A stretch of DNA of 64,000 nucleotides from NCBI GenBank assembly GCA_002951815.1, contig CP019454.1, positions 1,550,001 through 1,614,000 of the forward strand, read 5' to 3'. The stretch is from Sulfobacillus thermotolerans (GTDB lineage Bacteria > Bacillota > Sulfobacillia > Sulfobacillales > Sulfobacillaceae). Numbering within the stretch: position 1 is the stretch's first letter; each line of letters starts with the position of its first letter. Both the position numbers and the translations under genes were made by a program. Positions 45,628 to 55,367 of this stretch are shown piece after piece. Under the pieces are notes generated by a model that saw only the letters and a list, made by a program, of their open reading frames with translations, did no database searches and was not told where the DNA came from.

Positions 45628-46521
45628 TTATCCGTTGTTTGGTGAGTCCGGTAACGTTTCTAAGGCTTTGATGACATCGCGGGTAATGCGGCTGGGCGTG
45701 GAAGAACCTGCGGTGACACCAACCGTCGAAACCCCGATAAACCATTCTGGGCGCAAGTCCTCAGCGCTTTCGACGCGTACGGAGGGTTTATGACCAATTT
45801 TCTCAACAACTTCCACCAGACGATTCGAGTTGTTGCTACGGCGGTCTCCGACGACCACCACCATATCCACTTCATCCGCAGCTTTAACGGCCGCTTCTTG
45901 CCGTAACTGAGTAGCCATACAGATTTCATTGTGGACCTCCGCATGAGGGTACCGCTCTTGAAGTTTGTCGATAATGGCTGCCGTATCCCATTGGCTGAGG
46001 GTTGTTTGCGTGACAATCGCGATCGGGTCATTCGGACTAAAGGGCACGTCGTCAACCTCTTCGAGACGTGTTACCAAGCATACGCGAGACGCTGGTGCTT
46101 CCCCCATGGCACCTTCAGGTTCGGGATGTCCTTTGGTGCCAATATACACAATCGAATAGCCCGCACGAGTTTTCTCTTGAATCAGTGTGTGAGTCTTTGT
46201 GACATCGGGACAGGTTGCATCAAAGACTGTGAGGCCACGCGCCTGGGCTTTGGCCTTGACGCTGGGAGAAATGCCATGGGCTGTGAAAATAACGGTGGCA
46301 CCATCCGGGACTTGGTCCAGTAATTCGAGGCGGGACGCTCCGTCTAGCGTGGTAATTCCATATTGTTCTAATTCTAATACCGTGTGTTGATTGTGCACAA
46401 TTTGGCCAAGAATATAAATAGGCCGTGGCACATTCGGATCTTGCGCTACACGCTTGGCCATGGTGATGGCATCGACCACGCCATAACAATAGCCACGGGG
46501 ATGAATTTTTAAGACGTCCAT
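45628..46521 (-). CDS. ispH: 4-hydroxy-3-methylbut-2-enyl diphosphate reductase
   Basis: A 297-residue IspH. I chose ATG 46521 because GAAGGGAGCTAG lies upstream and the protein then starts MDVLKIHPRGYCYGVVDAI like its family; the frame is open to 46599. The three Cys that bind the [4Fe-4S] cluster are in RGYCYGV (near 12), DATCPDVTKTH (near 100) and NEICMATQLRQ (near 193). FTAHGISPSVK carries the conserved His, and STVGVTAGSSTPS near 265 the substrate Ser/Thr. It is the last step of the MEP isoprenoid pathway, giving IPP and DMAPP. A single gene. Confidence 0.95.
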   Translation of the reverse strand: MDVLKIHPRGYCYGVVDAITMAKRVAQDPNVPRPIYILGQIVHNQHTVLELEQYGITTLDGASRLELLDQVPDGATVIFTAHGISPSVKAKAQARGLTVFDATCPDVTKTHTLIQEKTRAGYSIVYIGTKGHPEPEGAMGEAPASRVCLVTRLEEVDDVPFSPNDPIAIVTQTTLSQWDTAAIIDKLQERYPHAEVHNEICMATQLRQEAAVKAADEVDMVVVVGDRRSNNSNRLVEVVEKIGHKPSVRVESAEDLRPEWFIGVSTVGVTAGSSTPSRITRDVIKALETLPDSPNNG

Positions 46522-46689
46522 TGAAATGCTAGCTCCCTTCTGAGACTCTCGCATGGGCAGGTCGTGCAAGGTGACTGCCGCGGTGTCGCCCGAGGCCATG
46601 TAAGGGCGTTCTCGTTTACGCTATTCTTAATGGCTATGGGTCGACTATAGTCATCCCATTATAGACCGAAGAGCAAGGTCAATCTAGGG

Positions 46690-47379
46690 TTAGAGGGTCA
46701 TGGTCATGAGCCGATATCCCGTAACCGCCAAGAGCCATGCTGTCCACTGCACCTCGGTAAAGGGCGAACCTGGGGTGCCGGTCGTAAGAGAGGCTACGCC
46801 CATGCTTATGGCCGTCATGAGAAGGAAGGTACCGCCCAGTTGTCGATCTTGGCGTGGACGATACCAGTACAGACTCCATAAAAACGCTGTGGTGAGCATC
46901 ATCAGCAAGGACCACAGAAAATAGGTCGCAAAGTGATCGAGATGGTGGGTTGTAATCGTGAACAGCCAAAGATGCGAAGGGCCCCCAATCCATGAGATTC
47001 CTAAGCCCCATATGCTTAAAGCTGGGGCTAAAGTTAGAGCCGCCATATCCGCGTCCGACCATCTCCACAAGTGGCGGTGACGGAAGATTACAGACCCTGC
47101 CGCGAGAACCGCCCCCGCGGCAGCTCCCCAAAACCCCAGGGTGCTTTGCGGGGTAAAAATGAGATGAGAGGGATGCCTGATGAAATATCCCACATCGGTT
47201 AGTATGTAAATGCCCTTTTCACCCAAAAGCGCCCCAAAAATAATGGCCACGAGGAGGTCCTGATCACGACTAGGCGCGTGTAGATGTTCCAACAGTATGA
47301 AGGATAAGGTTGCGCTTGCGATGAGCATGACGCCGGACAAAGGAAGGGGGCCTAATAAGACCTGCGATGGAATATACAA
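46690..47379 (-). CDS. Lgt-like integral membrane protein lacking obvious catalytic residues
   Basis: A 229-residue protein with about seven hydrophobic segments. TTG 47379 has AAAGGAG nine bases upstream, lying in the last codons of tlpA. The stretch GALLGEKGIYILTDVGYFIRHP, then GFWGAAAGAVLAA and LTLAPALSIWGLGISWIGGPS, follows the order of blocks in prolipoprotein diacylglyceryl transferase (G-A-R-x-x-Y, D-Y-x-x-x-P, H-G-G-L-x-G, LAPALALGQAxGRxGCF). The His-Gly-Gly and R-x-G-N positions needed for Lgt activity are not preserved. Located in an operon with ccdA and tlpA, it may help a thiol-redox or cytochrome assembly process. The function is inferred only from neighbours. Confidence 0.55.
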   Translation of the reverse strand: MYIPSQVLLGPLPLSGVMLIASATLSFILLEHLHAPSRDQDLLVAIIFGALLGEKGIYILTDVGYFIRHPSHLIFTPQSTLGFWGAAAGAVLAAGSVIFRHRHLWRWSDADMAALTLAPALSIWGLGISWIGGPSHLWLFTITTHHLDHFATYFLWSLLMMLTTAFLWSLYWYRPRQDRQLGGTFLLMTAISMGVASLTTGTPGSPFTEVQWTAWLLAVTGYRLMTMTL

Positions 47380-47385
47380 GGGCAG

Positions 47386-47901
47386 CTACTCCTTTGAATT
47401 GCTTACGGCTTCTGCGAGGTTCTGCCTGAGCAACGTCGGGGTCATAGGCCCTACCACCTTGCTAACGATGAGTCCGTACCGATTGACAAAGTAGGAGGTG
47501 GGCAACGTTGTGACAAAAAACGCATTGAAAACGTGTCCGCTAGGGTCATACCAACTGACTCTTTTCGGCAACTGGTAACGCATTAAAAATTGTTGGGTCG
47601 CATTGGGCGCTCCTTGACTGATCAATATGAGACGGGTGGACGGTGTGTTGGCGATATCCAAATCGGGCAATTCCATACGGCACGCTGGGCACCACGTGGC
47701 CCAAAAGTTGATGAGAGCCGCATGATGGTCTAAGAGATGGCCAAGATTGACGGCTTGTCCGTTTGCTCCTACCACGACGATGTTGTTCACGGATTGGCCG
47801 CTCTGGGCCGTAAACCCTTGCTGAACGGGGGGACGAATGATAAGGGCTAGGACCATGGTCAGCAGAAAGAGAAGCCCTAGAGCATTGCGTAATGTTTTCA
47901 T
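47386..47901 (-). CDS. TlpA/ResA-type membrane-anchored thiol-disulfide oxidoreductase
   Basis: A 171-residue protein with an N-terminal anchor (residues 6-23, ALGLLFLLTMVLALII), so the thioredoxin domain faces outward. The redox motif is WCPAC with Cys71 and Cys74, preceded by INFWAT. The cis-Pro loop is TTLPTSYFVN near 138. The start ATG 47901 overlaps the ccdA stop as ATGA. It most likely receives electrons from CcdA and reduces disulfides in apocytochrome c or other exported proteins, as ResA does. Confidence 0.88.
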   Translation of the reverse strand: MKTLRNALGLLFLLTMVLALIIRPPVQQGFTAQSGQSVNNIVVVGANGQAVNLGHLLDHHAALINFWATWCPACRMELPDLDIANTPSTRLILISQGAPNATQQFLMRYQLPKRVSWYDPSGHVFNAFFVTTLPTSYFVNRYGLIVSKVVGPMTPTLLRQNLAEAVSNSKE

Positions 47902-48611
47902 CGCACTAAGGGCGCTAAAGCAACAAGATTGGGGATGCGGTCATACCAGCCGGTAAGTAGACTGATTCCTAAAATCACCAGCATGGCCCCGGAAATGCGC
48001 TCAATCCAGGGAAGATATCGTCCCATTTGCCTGGTCCATTGTGCCGCTTGGCCTAAGAAAAAGGCTAAGACAAGAAAGGGAACCGCTAAGCCAGCGGCAT
48101 AGCTTGCCAGCATAATCCCTCCCGTGCTGACGGTTGATGAATGCGCCGCAAGAAGCAGGATACTGGCCAAAATTGGGCCGACACATGGCGTCCATCCGGC
48201 TGCAAAGACCATCCCTAAGATGACGGCAGAAATGCCCTGAGCCTTGGGAGTCACCGAAAAATGCACGTCACGTTTGATGAGGCCGATTTGAATGAGCCCA
48301 AAAATCTCCAAGCCGAACACAATCATGATGAGGCCGCCAATCTCCGCAATAATTTGACGGTGGAAATGGATAAACTGCCCCATGCTGCTAGCCCCGAGTC
48401 CTGCCAGTACAAGAATGATCGAGAAGCCCAAAACAAACAATACCGCATTTTGCATGACGCGACGCCGAATCACATGGTTATGAACGGATTCCGCGGTTAA
48501 AGCGGTTCCTGCCATCGTCGTAAGGTATGACGGGATGAGAGGCAAAACACAAGGCGACAAGACGGAGGCTAGCCCAGCAACGAATGCGACGCCTAGTGAT
48601 ACCAAAGACAA
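47898..48611 (-). CDS. ccdA: Cytochrome c biogenesis protein CcdA
   Basis: A 237-residue membrane protein. I chose TTG 48611, eight bases after GAGGAGG; the frame extends to another TTG at 48632 that overlaps the ribosome site. Six membrane segments are expected. The first reactive Cys lies in SVLSPCVLPLIPSYL, and the second in AAGWTPCVGPILAS near 138, both in the classical P-C context of CcdA/DsbD. It carries reducing power from cytoplasmic thioredoxin across the membrane to the TlpA-like protein made from the overlapping gene. Confidence 0.92.
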   Translation of the reverse strand: MSLVSLGVAFVAGLASVLSPCVLPLIPSYLTTMAGTALTAESVHNHVIRRRVMQNAVLFVLGFSIILVLAGLGASSMGQFIHFHRQIIAEIGGLIMIVFGLEIFGLIQIGLIKRDVHFSVTPKAQGISAVILGMVFAAGWTPCVGPILASILLLAAHSSTVSTGGIMLASYAAGLAVPFLVLAFFLGQAAQWTRQMGRYLPWIERISGAMLVILGISLLTGWYDRIPNLVALAPLVR

Positions 48612-48647
48612 CCATGTCGCCTCCTCATACAAAGACTCAATACAAAA

Positions 48648-48656
48648 ATTATATCA
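48648..48656 (-). promoter_or_regulatory. Extended -10 promoter for the ccdA operon
   Basis: Minus strand TGATATAAT matches the TGnTATAAT extended -10 exactly and lies 37 bases before the chosen ccdA start. The -35 region is poor, as is usual for this promoter class. Confidence 0.5.
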
Positions 48657-48729
48657 TGGCGAGGCGCTAGGGCATAACAGCAGGAATTCGTCACTCGATG
48701 TCGTATTTTAATATCTCAGGGGGAACGAT

Positions 48730-49416
48730 ATGATCCGTTTGGAGAATGTCAGCAAACGTTACGGAAATGGACATTATGGGGTAATTGATGTCAATTTGGA
48801 AATCCATCGCGGCGAGTTTTTGTTTCTTGTTGGCCCATCGGGGGCGGGCAAATCCTCGTTAATACGCATGCTCTATCGCGAGGAAGTCCCTACGGCCGGA
48901 GAAATCTTTCTGGACGAATTTCGCCTGTCACAGCTACGCCGAAATCAAGTGTCACGGCTTCGGCGCCAACTAGGGGTCGTGTTTCAGGACGTGAAATTGC
49001 TGACGAATCGTACGGTCTTTCAAAACGTCGCGTTTGCAATGGAGGTTGTTGGCGCGAAAAGTCATGAAATCCAAAAGCGTGTACCTCAGGTTTTGGATCT
49101 CGTCGGCCTTTCGAGAAAACGTAATAACTTTCCGCATCAATTATCCGGAGGAGAGCAGCAGCGGGTTGGAATTGCGCGGGCCTTGGTGAATAATCCGGTT
49201 TATGTCATTGCCGATGAACCTACTGGGAATCTGGATCCAGATACCGCATTTGAAATTATCAAGCTGCTCAATGAGATCAATCGCCGCGGCGCGACGATTA
49301 TTATGGCTACGCATGCGCGCGATATTGTGAATCAAATGCACAAGCGCGTGGTTGCCGTTGAAAACGGGCGAATCGTTCGCGACGAGGCGAGAGGGGCCTA
49401 TGGCTATGAGTCTTAA
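48730..49416 (+). CDS. ftsE: Cell division ATP-binding protein FtsE
   Basis: A 228-residue ABC ATPase starting at ATG 48730 after CAGGGGGAACGAT. Walker A GPSGAGKSS near residue 36, GVVFQDVKLL with the Q-loop near 83, signature LSGGEQQR near 137, Walker B YVIADEPTGNLD near 158 and H-loop ATHARD near 196. The block LLTNRTVFQNVAFAMEV is typical of FtsE. It forms a complex with FtsX that controls peptidoglycan hydrolases during division or elongation. The ftsX start lies inside its 3' end. Confidence 0.93.
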   Translation: MIRLENVSKRYGNGHYGVIDVNLEIHRGEFLFLVGPSGAGKSSLIRMLYREEVPTAGEIFLDEFRLSQLRRNQVSRLRRQLGVVFQDVKLLTNRTVFQNVAFAMEVVGAKSHEIQKRVPQVLDLVGLSRKRNNFPHQLSGGEQQRVGIARALVNNPVYVIADEPTGNLDPDTAFEIIKLLNEINRRGATIIMATHARDIVNQMHKRVVAVENGRIVRDEARGAYGYES

Positions 49417-50293
49417 TAGTGTGTGGTATATTACCAAAGAAACGGGACGAAACCTTGTTTACAATACGTGGATGACCCTAGCCTCCGTATCTACGGTGGC
49501 TATTTCGATGTTTGTCTTATCCTTTTTTCTTGTGTTGACGGTCAATATGAATCATCTTACGACCGTGTTGCAGAACCAAGTAGAGATGCGGGTGTTTATC
49601 AATACCAATGTTCCACGATCGAAAGAAATGGCGCTGCTGAATGAAGCCGACAAGTGGCCAGGCGTCCGTAAAATTCAGTTCTTTACCAAACAACAAGCGG
49701 CAGAAAGTCTCAAAAGGGAGTTTCCAGATCAACGGGATCTCTTGACGCTGATTGCTAAATCCAATCCGCTCTTTGACGGGTTTAATGTCTATACAAAGAA
49801 CCCAGCCGAAATTCCGGCCTTGGCGGTGCGTTTTCAACATCAAAAAGTGGTCCACAACGTGGTCTATGAAGGGCAGGTTGTCCGACGCTTATCCCGGCTC
49901 TCCATCATCATGAAATGGGTGGGATGGGTCGTAGAGCTGTTGTTGGGACTCGCCACGTTGTTCATTATCATCAATACGATACGTTTAGCTGTCTTTGCTC
50001 GTCGGAGGGAAGTCGCCGTGATGAAACTTGTGGGTGCCACGGATTGGTTTATTCGCTGGCCTTTCATTTTGGAAGGCTTGGTTCTAGGTTTGGTGGGGGC
50101 TGGCATCGCTGATGTCGTAGTGGCACAAGGCTACCATTGGTTGGTGGCGGCCGCCGCTGGCGCCTTGCCGTTTTGGCCTATGGCGCCGTACTCTCAAGTG
50201 ATGGGGAAAACGGTGGATTTTACTCTAGGGGGAGGGTTGCTTGTCGGAGGATTAGCGAGCATGGTGGCGCTCCGCCGCTTTCTCCGCGTCTGA
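49400..50293 (+). CDS. ftsX: Cell division protein FtsX
   Basis: A 297-residue membrane protein; the start ATG 49400 (or 49406) overlaps the last 17 bases of ftsE after GAGAGGGGCC. One N-terminal membrane segment (near 25-50) is followed by an extracellular domain of about 110 residues (FINTNVPRSKEMALL to NVYTKNPAEIPALAVRF). Three C-terminal membrane segments follow, with the cytoplasmic motif RRREVAVMKLVGATDWFI between the second and third. This is the standard FtsX layout. It conveys FtsE ATP cycling to cell-wall hydrolases outside. Confidence 0.92.
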   Translation: MAMSLNSVWYITKETGRNLVYNTWMTLASVSTVAISMFVLSFFLVLTVNMNHLTTVLQNQVEMRVFINTNVPRSKEMALLNEADKWPGVRKIQFFTKQQAAESLKREFPDQRDLLTLIAKSNPLFDGFNVYTKNPAEIPALAVRFQHQKVVHNVVYEGQVVRRLSRLSIIMKWVGWVVELLLGLATLFIIINTIRLAVFARRREVAVMKLVGATDWFIRWPFILEGLVLGLVGAGIADVVVAQGYHWLVAAAAGALPFWPMAPYSQVMGKTVDFTLGGGLLVGGLASMVALRRFLRV

Positions 50294-50316
50294 CAATTTG
50301 CGCTGCGTGGTATAAT
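50290..50316 (+). promoter_or_regulatory. Candidate promoter for the uvrBAC operon
   Basis: TGGTATAAT at 50308-50316 is a perfect extended -10 (TGnTATAAT). CTGACA at 50290-50295 is a good -35 but the spacing is only 15. It is followed by a leader of about 165 bases. No LexA/DinR-type box was recognised near it. Confidence 0.55.
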
Positions 50317-50487
50317 GAAAGGAATGGAGAAAAACGTGGAAGCGACGCATTACCCCGTCCGTTTCTCCCTAAACGGGTTGGCGGGCGCGTAAAGAGCCAT
50401 AGGGGTGTGGGGCTTTGTCTTGCTCGTTACCTTTTTTGCCACGTCGCTGTCGACACAATGTAATGAACCAGTGAGAAAGGATGAACA

Positions 50488-52500
50488 ATGGGCGTCTTTC
50501 AACTCGTGAGTCCTTATCAGCCGCAAGGCGATCAGCCTGATGCTATCGCCAAATTGGTGCGTGGAATATCGGATCAAAAACGGCAGCAGGTTTTGCTAGG
50601 CGTTACGGGCTCGGGCAAGACTTTTACGATGGCGAACGTCATCCAAGAAGTCAATCGACCCACGTTGGTGATGGCGCCCAACAAGACGCTGGCCGCGCAG
50701 TTGGCAGGGGAATTGAAGGCTTTTTTTCCTCATAATGCGGTGGAGTACTTTATTAGCTATTACGATTATTATCAGCCCGAAGCGTATGTCCCGCAAACCG
50801 ATTTATTCATCGAGAAAGACTCTCAAATCAACGATGAAATTGACAAACTGCGACACTCTGCGACGTCCGCTTTGCTTGAAAGGCCGGATGTGATTATTGT
50901 GGCCAGTGTCTCGTGCATTTATGGTTTAGGATCGCCGCAAGATTATCGCGAACTGGTTTTGTCTCTGAGAGTGGGGATGGAACGGGAGCGGGATGCGATT
51001 TTGCGCAAATTAGTCGAAATTCAATACGACCGCAATGATGTAAATTTTGTTCGAGGGAAGTTTCGTGTTCATGGCGATGTCATTGAAGTGTTTCCAGCCA
51101 ACCAAAGTGAGCAGGCAATACGCATTGAGATGTTTGGGGATGAAATTGAGCGCATTCGGGAATTTGATCCCTTGACTGGCGAGATCTTGGGGGAACGAGA
51201 ACATGTAGCGATTTATCCGGCCTCTCACTATGTTATGGGGCAAGACCGTCTAGCCCCAGCGTTGGCATCCATCGAAGCGGAATTGCAAGACAGGTTGCGG
51301 ACGTTGAAAGAACTGGGCAAAGATCTCGAAGCCCAACGGCTTGAGCAGCGGACGCGCTATGATTTGGAAATGCTGCAAGAAGTAGGCTTTTGCTCTGGAA
51401 TTGAAAATTACTCGCGTCATTTTACGGGAAAAAATCCCGGGGAGCCTCCTTTTACGTTACTGGATTATTTTCCGCATCCCTTCTTGACCATTATTGATGA
51501 ATCGCACGTCACCGTACCCCAAATTCGGGGCATGTATGCAGGGGATATGTCCCGCAAGACGACGCTAGTGGAGCATGGCTTTCGACTCCCATCGGCGTTA
51601 GATAACCGTCCGCTGCGTTTTGATGAGTTTCTAAGTAGTCTTGATGACGTGATCTATGTTTCAGCAACGCCTGGTCCTTATGAATTAGAGGTGGCAGGCC
51701 AAGTCGTGGAACAAATTGTGCGGCCGACGGGTCTTTTGGATCCGCCGATTGATGTACGGCCTACTAAAGGTCAAATTGATGATTTGCTGGGTGAAATCCG
51801 AGATCGTGTCAAGCGGGAGCAACGGGTGTTGGTGACGACACTGACAAAACGAATGGCCGAAGACCTTACGGAGTACTTGCGGGAAAATCAGGTCAAGGTG
51901 CGCTATTTGCATTCAGATATTGATGCCCTCGAACGGATGGCCATTATTCGCGACTTGCGGCTCGGGGAATTTGATGTCTTAGTCGGCATTAACTTGTTGC
52001 GAGAGGGGTTGGATTTGCCCGAGGTAGGGCTCGTGGCCATTTTGGATGCCGACAAAGAAGGCTATTTGCGTTCGGTTACTTCACTCATCCAAACCATCGG
52101 CCGGGCCGCCCGCAATTTGGAGGGGCATGTGATCATGTATGCGGATAAAGTGACGGATTCCATGGCTCGGGCTATTGACGAAACGGATCGTCGGCGTGCG
52201 ATTCAGCGGCAGTACAACGAGGAGCATCACGTGACCCCCAAAGGCATCACGAAAGCCGTGCGGGAAGTGATTCAGGCGACCAAGTCTGTCTCGGATGATG
52301 GTGTGATTGACAAACCGATGAAGGATATGACAGCACGGGAACGTATTCAAATGGCGCGCCAGCTTCGCAAGGAAATGAAAGAGGCCAGCCGCAACTGGGA
52401 ATTTGAACGGGCGGCCATGCTTCGCGATATGCTTATGGAGTTAGAAAACGAGGCACCCATTAAGGCTGCGGCAGGAGGGAAGCGCAAACGACATGGCTAG
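50488..52500 (+). CDS. uvrB: Excinuclease ABC subunit B
   Basis: A 670-residue UvrB of usual length; ATG 50488 follows GAGAAAGGATGAACA. Walker [11 protein letters not shown] near residue 40, the beta-hairpin [12 protein letters not shown] near 92-103, the DEAD-like box IDESHV near 340, helicase motif [15 protein letters not shown] near 505, QTIGRAARN near 535, and a C-terminal UVR domain ([21 protein letters not shown]-like) near 625-660 for UvrC contact. It is the damage-verification helicase of nucleotide excision repair. It overlaps uvrA by eight bases, and uvrC follows. Confidence 0.96.
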   Translation: MGVFQLVSPYQPQGDQPDAIAKLVRGISDQKRQQVLLGVTGSGKTFTMANVIQEVNRPTLVMAPNKTLAAQLAGELKAFFPHNAVEYFISYYDYYQPEAYVPQTDLFIEKDSQINDEIDKLRHSATSALLERPDVIIVASVSCIYGLGSPQDYRELVLSLRVGMERERDAILRKLVEIQYDRNDVNFVRGKFRVHGDVIEVFPANQSEQAIRIEMFGDEIERIREFDPLTGEILGEREHVAIYPASHYVMGQDRLAPALASIEAELQDRLRTLKELGKDLEAQRLEQRTRYDLEMLQEVGFCSGIENYSRHFTGKNPGEPPFTLLDYFPHPFLTIIDESHVTVPQIRGMYAGDMSRKTTLVEHGFRLPSALDNRPLRFDEFLSSLDDVIYVSATPGPYELEVAGQVVEQIVRPTGLLDPPIDVRPTKGQIDDLLGEIRDRVKREQRVLVTTLTKRMAEDLTEYLRENQVKVRYLHSDIDALERMAIIRDLRLGEFDVLVGINLLREGLDLPEVGLVAILDADKEGYLRSVTSLIQTIGRAARNLEGHVIMYADKVTDSMARAIDETDRRRAIQRQYNEEHHVTPKGITKAVREVIQATKSVSDDGVIDKPMKDMTARERIQMARQLRKEMKEASRNWEFERAAMLRDMLMELENEAPIKAAAGGKRKRHG

Positions 52501-55336
52501 CACAGTAATTGCCGTAAAGGGGGCACGGCAGCACAATCTGAAGAATGTGTCCCTGGAGATACCGCGCGACAAGCTAGTGGTCATTACGGGGGTCTCGGGC
52601 TCGGGGAAATCGTCGTTAGCCTTTGATACCATCTACGCCGAAGGACAACGCCGCTATGTCGAGTCTTTGTCAAGTTATGCTCGGCAATTTTTGGGACAGA
52701 TGGACAAGCCGGATGTGGATAGCATTGATGGTCTGTCCCCAGCGATTTCCATTGACCAAAAAACAACCAGCCATAATCCTCGGAGTACCGTCGGTACCGT
52801 GACCGAAATTTATGATTATCTCAGGCTTTTATATGCCCGTGTGGGGGTGCCGCACTGTCCCCAATGTGGCAATGAAGTGAGCCAGCAGACCATCGAACAG
52901 ATGGTCGACCGCATTATGCAAAAACCCGAAGGAACGCGTCTTGAGATTCGTGCGCCTTTGGTGCGGGGCCGAAAAGGAACTCATGAAAAGCTGTTTGATC
53001 AGATGCGCCAGCAAGGGTTTACGCGGGCCCGCGTCGATGGGGCATTAGTCGAGGTCGAAAACATTCCCGCGTTGAATAAAAACAAGAAGCATGATATTGC
53101 AGCGGTGGTGGACCGCATTGTGGTGCGGGATTCAGTAGGCCACCGCTTGGCCGAATCTTTGGAACAAGCCCTAGAAGTCAGTGGTGGGCTTGCAGAAGTT
53201 GGCGAGCCTGAGGGCGAAGCCGAGCTTTTCTCTCGGGAATTGTCTTGTCCTCGGTGCGGAATTTCTCTTGAAGAATTGACACCGCGGATGTTTTCATTTA
53301 ATGCGCCCTATGGGTCTTGTCCGGCGTGTACGGGCTTAGGATTCAAATTAGAACCCGATCCTGATTTAATTGTGCCTGATCCGTCTTTGTCGATCAATGA
53401 TGGCGCTGTCGCTCCCATTTTCCGTGCTCCCAGCCGCTTCTACATGAATTTATTGGCGGCGGTGTTTCAAGATGCGGGCTATTCCCTGACCACCCCGTTT
53501 CGCGATTTACCCGATGAGGCGAAAAGGATTGTTTTTTACGGCTATGAAAAGACCTTGCCCTTCCACTTTGAAGGTGTTTTTGGCAATCATGTCCAACAGA
53601 CGCGCTATCAGGGAATTATTCCGATTTTAGCCAAGCGTTACCGAGAGGCAGGAACGGAAAGCGCGAAGCAAGATGTGGAAGAATACATGAGTTCAAAACC
53701 CTGTACCGTATGTCATGGAAAGCGACTCAAGCCCGAAGTTTTAGCTGTGACGATAGGGGGGCTCTCCATTGCGGATTTCACCGAGTTGTCCGTTCGTGAT
53801 GCCAGAGCCTTTGCTGCGGCATTAACGTTTGACGAGCGCGATCAGCGTATTGCGGGACCCATTTTGAAAGAAGTCAATGAACGGTTGAGCTTTTTGGTGG
53901 ATGTTGGGCTGGGCTATCTCACGCTATCACGGGCTGCGGGATCCCTGTCCGGCGGCGAGGCGCAGCGCATCCGGCTGGCCACGCAAATTGGGTCGTCGCT
54001 CGTGGGAGTGCTGTATATTCTTGATGAACCCTCGATTGGCTTGCATCAGCGGGACAATGAGCGATTGATTGCAACGTTGAAAAAGCTTCGGGATTTGGGG
54101 AATACCGTCCTGGTCGTGGAACATGATGAAGACACCATGTTAGCCGCTGATTATTTAGTGGATGTCGGGCCTGGGCCTGGCATTTATGGCGGTCATATTG
54201 TCTCTCATGGGACGCCTCAGATGGTTATGGCGGACCCTCACAGTTTGACAGGACAGTACTTAGCCGGGACACGTGAAATACCCATACCTGCTGCCTACCG
54301 GAAACCGGAAGGACGGTGGCTTCGAGTCGTCGGGGCTACGGAGCACAATCTGAAAAATATCACGGTTAATATTCCCCTAGGCTTAATGGTGGCGGTCACC
54401 GGCGTTTCGGGTTCAGGAAAGTCGACGCTGGTTAATGACATCATTCGCAAGCAATTGGAGGTTAGCCTCAACGGAGCACGTAATCGCCGTATTGGGGCTT
54501 ATGAACGCATGGAAGGCTTAGAGTATTTGGACAAGGTGATTGCGATTGACCAAAGTCCTATTGGGCGTACGCCACGATCCAATCCTGCTACCTACACCGG
54601 TGCTTTTGACTTGATTCGTGAAGTCTTTGCCAATACCACGGAGGCCAATATTCGGGGATACAAAGCGGGACGGTTTTCCTTTAATGTACGTGGCGGCCGC
54701 TGTGAAGCATGCAAGGGTGATGGCATTCTCAAAATCGAAATGCATTTCTTGCCCGATATTTATGTTCCTTGTGAAGTGTGCAAAGGGACACGCTACAATC
54801 GTGAAACGTTGGATGTCCATTATCGAGGCAAGAATATTGCGGATGTGCTTGATATGACCGTTGATGAAGCGCTAGAGTTTTTTCAATTACACAATCGTTT
54901 GAAGCGGAAACTCCAGACACTGAAAGATGTGGGATTGGGGTATGTGCGTCTTGGGCAACCTGCTACAACATTGTCGGGTGGAGAAGCGCAGCGGGTTAAG
55001 CTCGCGACTGAACTGTCGCGACGTTCGGATGGCCGGACCTTTTATATTTTGGATGAGCCGACAACTGGGTTGCATCAAGAGGATATTCGGCACTTGTTAG
55101 AGGTGTTGCAGCGATTGGTGGCGCAAGGCGACACCGTCTTGGTGATAGAGCATAATCTAGACGTAATCAAAACGGCTGACTGGATTATTGACCTAGGGCC
55201 GGAAGGAGGCGACATGGGGGGCCAAGTAGTGGCTCAAGGGTCGGTTCCCGAAATAATCGCCAATCCGGATTCGTACACAGGCCAGTTCTTAGGGCGTCAC
55301 ATCGCACGGCGCGAAGGAGCTTCGTTGCCCCATTAG
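52493..55336 (+). CDS. uvrA: Excinuclease ABC subunit A
   Basis: A 947-residue UvrA. Two ABC modules: the first Walker [15 protein letters not shown] near residue 31 with signature [12 protein letters not shown] near 490, and the second Walker [14 protein letters not shown] near 640 with signature [12 protein letters not shown] near 830. Zinc fingers: CPQCG with its partner block CPRCG/CPACTG in the first half, and [19 protein letters not shown] with CEVCKG near 740-765. It recognises damage and loads UvrB. The ATG 52493 lies within the uvrB end, so coupling is expected. Confidence 0.97.
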   Translation: MASTVIAVKGARQHNLKNVSLEIPRDKLVVITGVSGSGKSSLAFDTIYAEGQRRYVESLSSYARQFLGQMDKPDVDSIDGLSPAISIDQKTTSHNPRSTVGTVTEIYDYLRLLYARVGVPHCPQCGNEVSQQTIEQMVDRIMQKPEGTRLEIRAPLVRGRKGTHEKLFDQMRQQGFTRARVDGALVEVENIPALNKNKKHDIAAVVDRIVVRDSVGHRLAESLEQALEVSGGLAEVGEPEGEAELFSRELSCPRCGISLEELTPRMFSFNAPYGSCPACTGLGFKLEPDPDLIVPDPSLSINDGAVAPIFRAPSRFYMNLLAAVFQDAGYSLTTPFRDLPDEAKRIVFYGYEKTLPFHFEGVFGNHVQQTRYQGIIPILAKRYREAGTESAKQDVEEYMSSKPCTVCHGKRLKPEVLAVTIGGLSIADFTELSVRDARAFAAALTFDERDQRIAGPILKEVNERLSFLVDVGLGYLTLSRAAGSLSGGEAQRIRLATQIGSSLVGVLYILDEPSIGLHQRDNERLIATLKKLRDLGNTVLVVEHDEDTMLAADYLVDVGPGPGIYGGHIVSHGTPQMVMADPHSLTGQYLAGTREIPIPAAYRKPEGRWLRVVGATEHNLKNITVNIPLGLMVAVTGVSGSGKSTLVNDIIRKQLEVSLNGARNRRIGAYERMEGLEYLDKVIAIDQSPIGRTPRSNPATYTGAFDLIREVFANTTEANIRGYKAGRFSFNVRGGRCEACKGDGILKIEMHFLPDIYVPCEVCKGTRYNRETLDVHYRGKNIADVLDMTVDEALEFFQLHNRLKRKLQTLKDVGLGYVRLGQPATTLSGGEAQRVKLATELSRRSDGRTFYILDEPTTGLHQEDIRHLLEVLQRLVAQGDTVLVIEHNLDVIKTADWIIDLGPEGGDMGGQVVAQGSVPEIIANPDSYTGQFLGRHIARREGASLPH

Positions 55337-55367
55337 GGTTGGGACGTCGTGCGAAAGGGGAGATATC

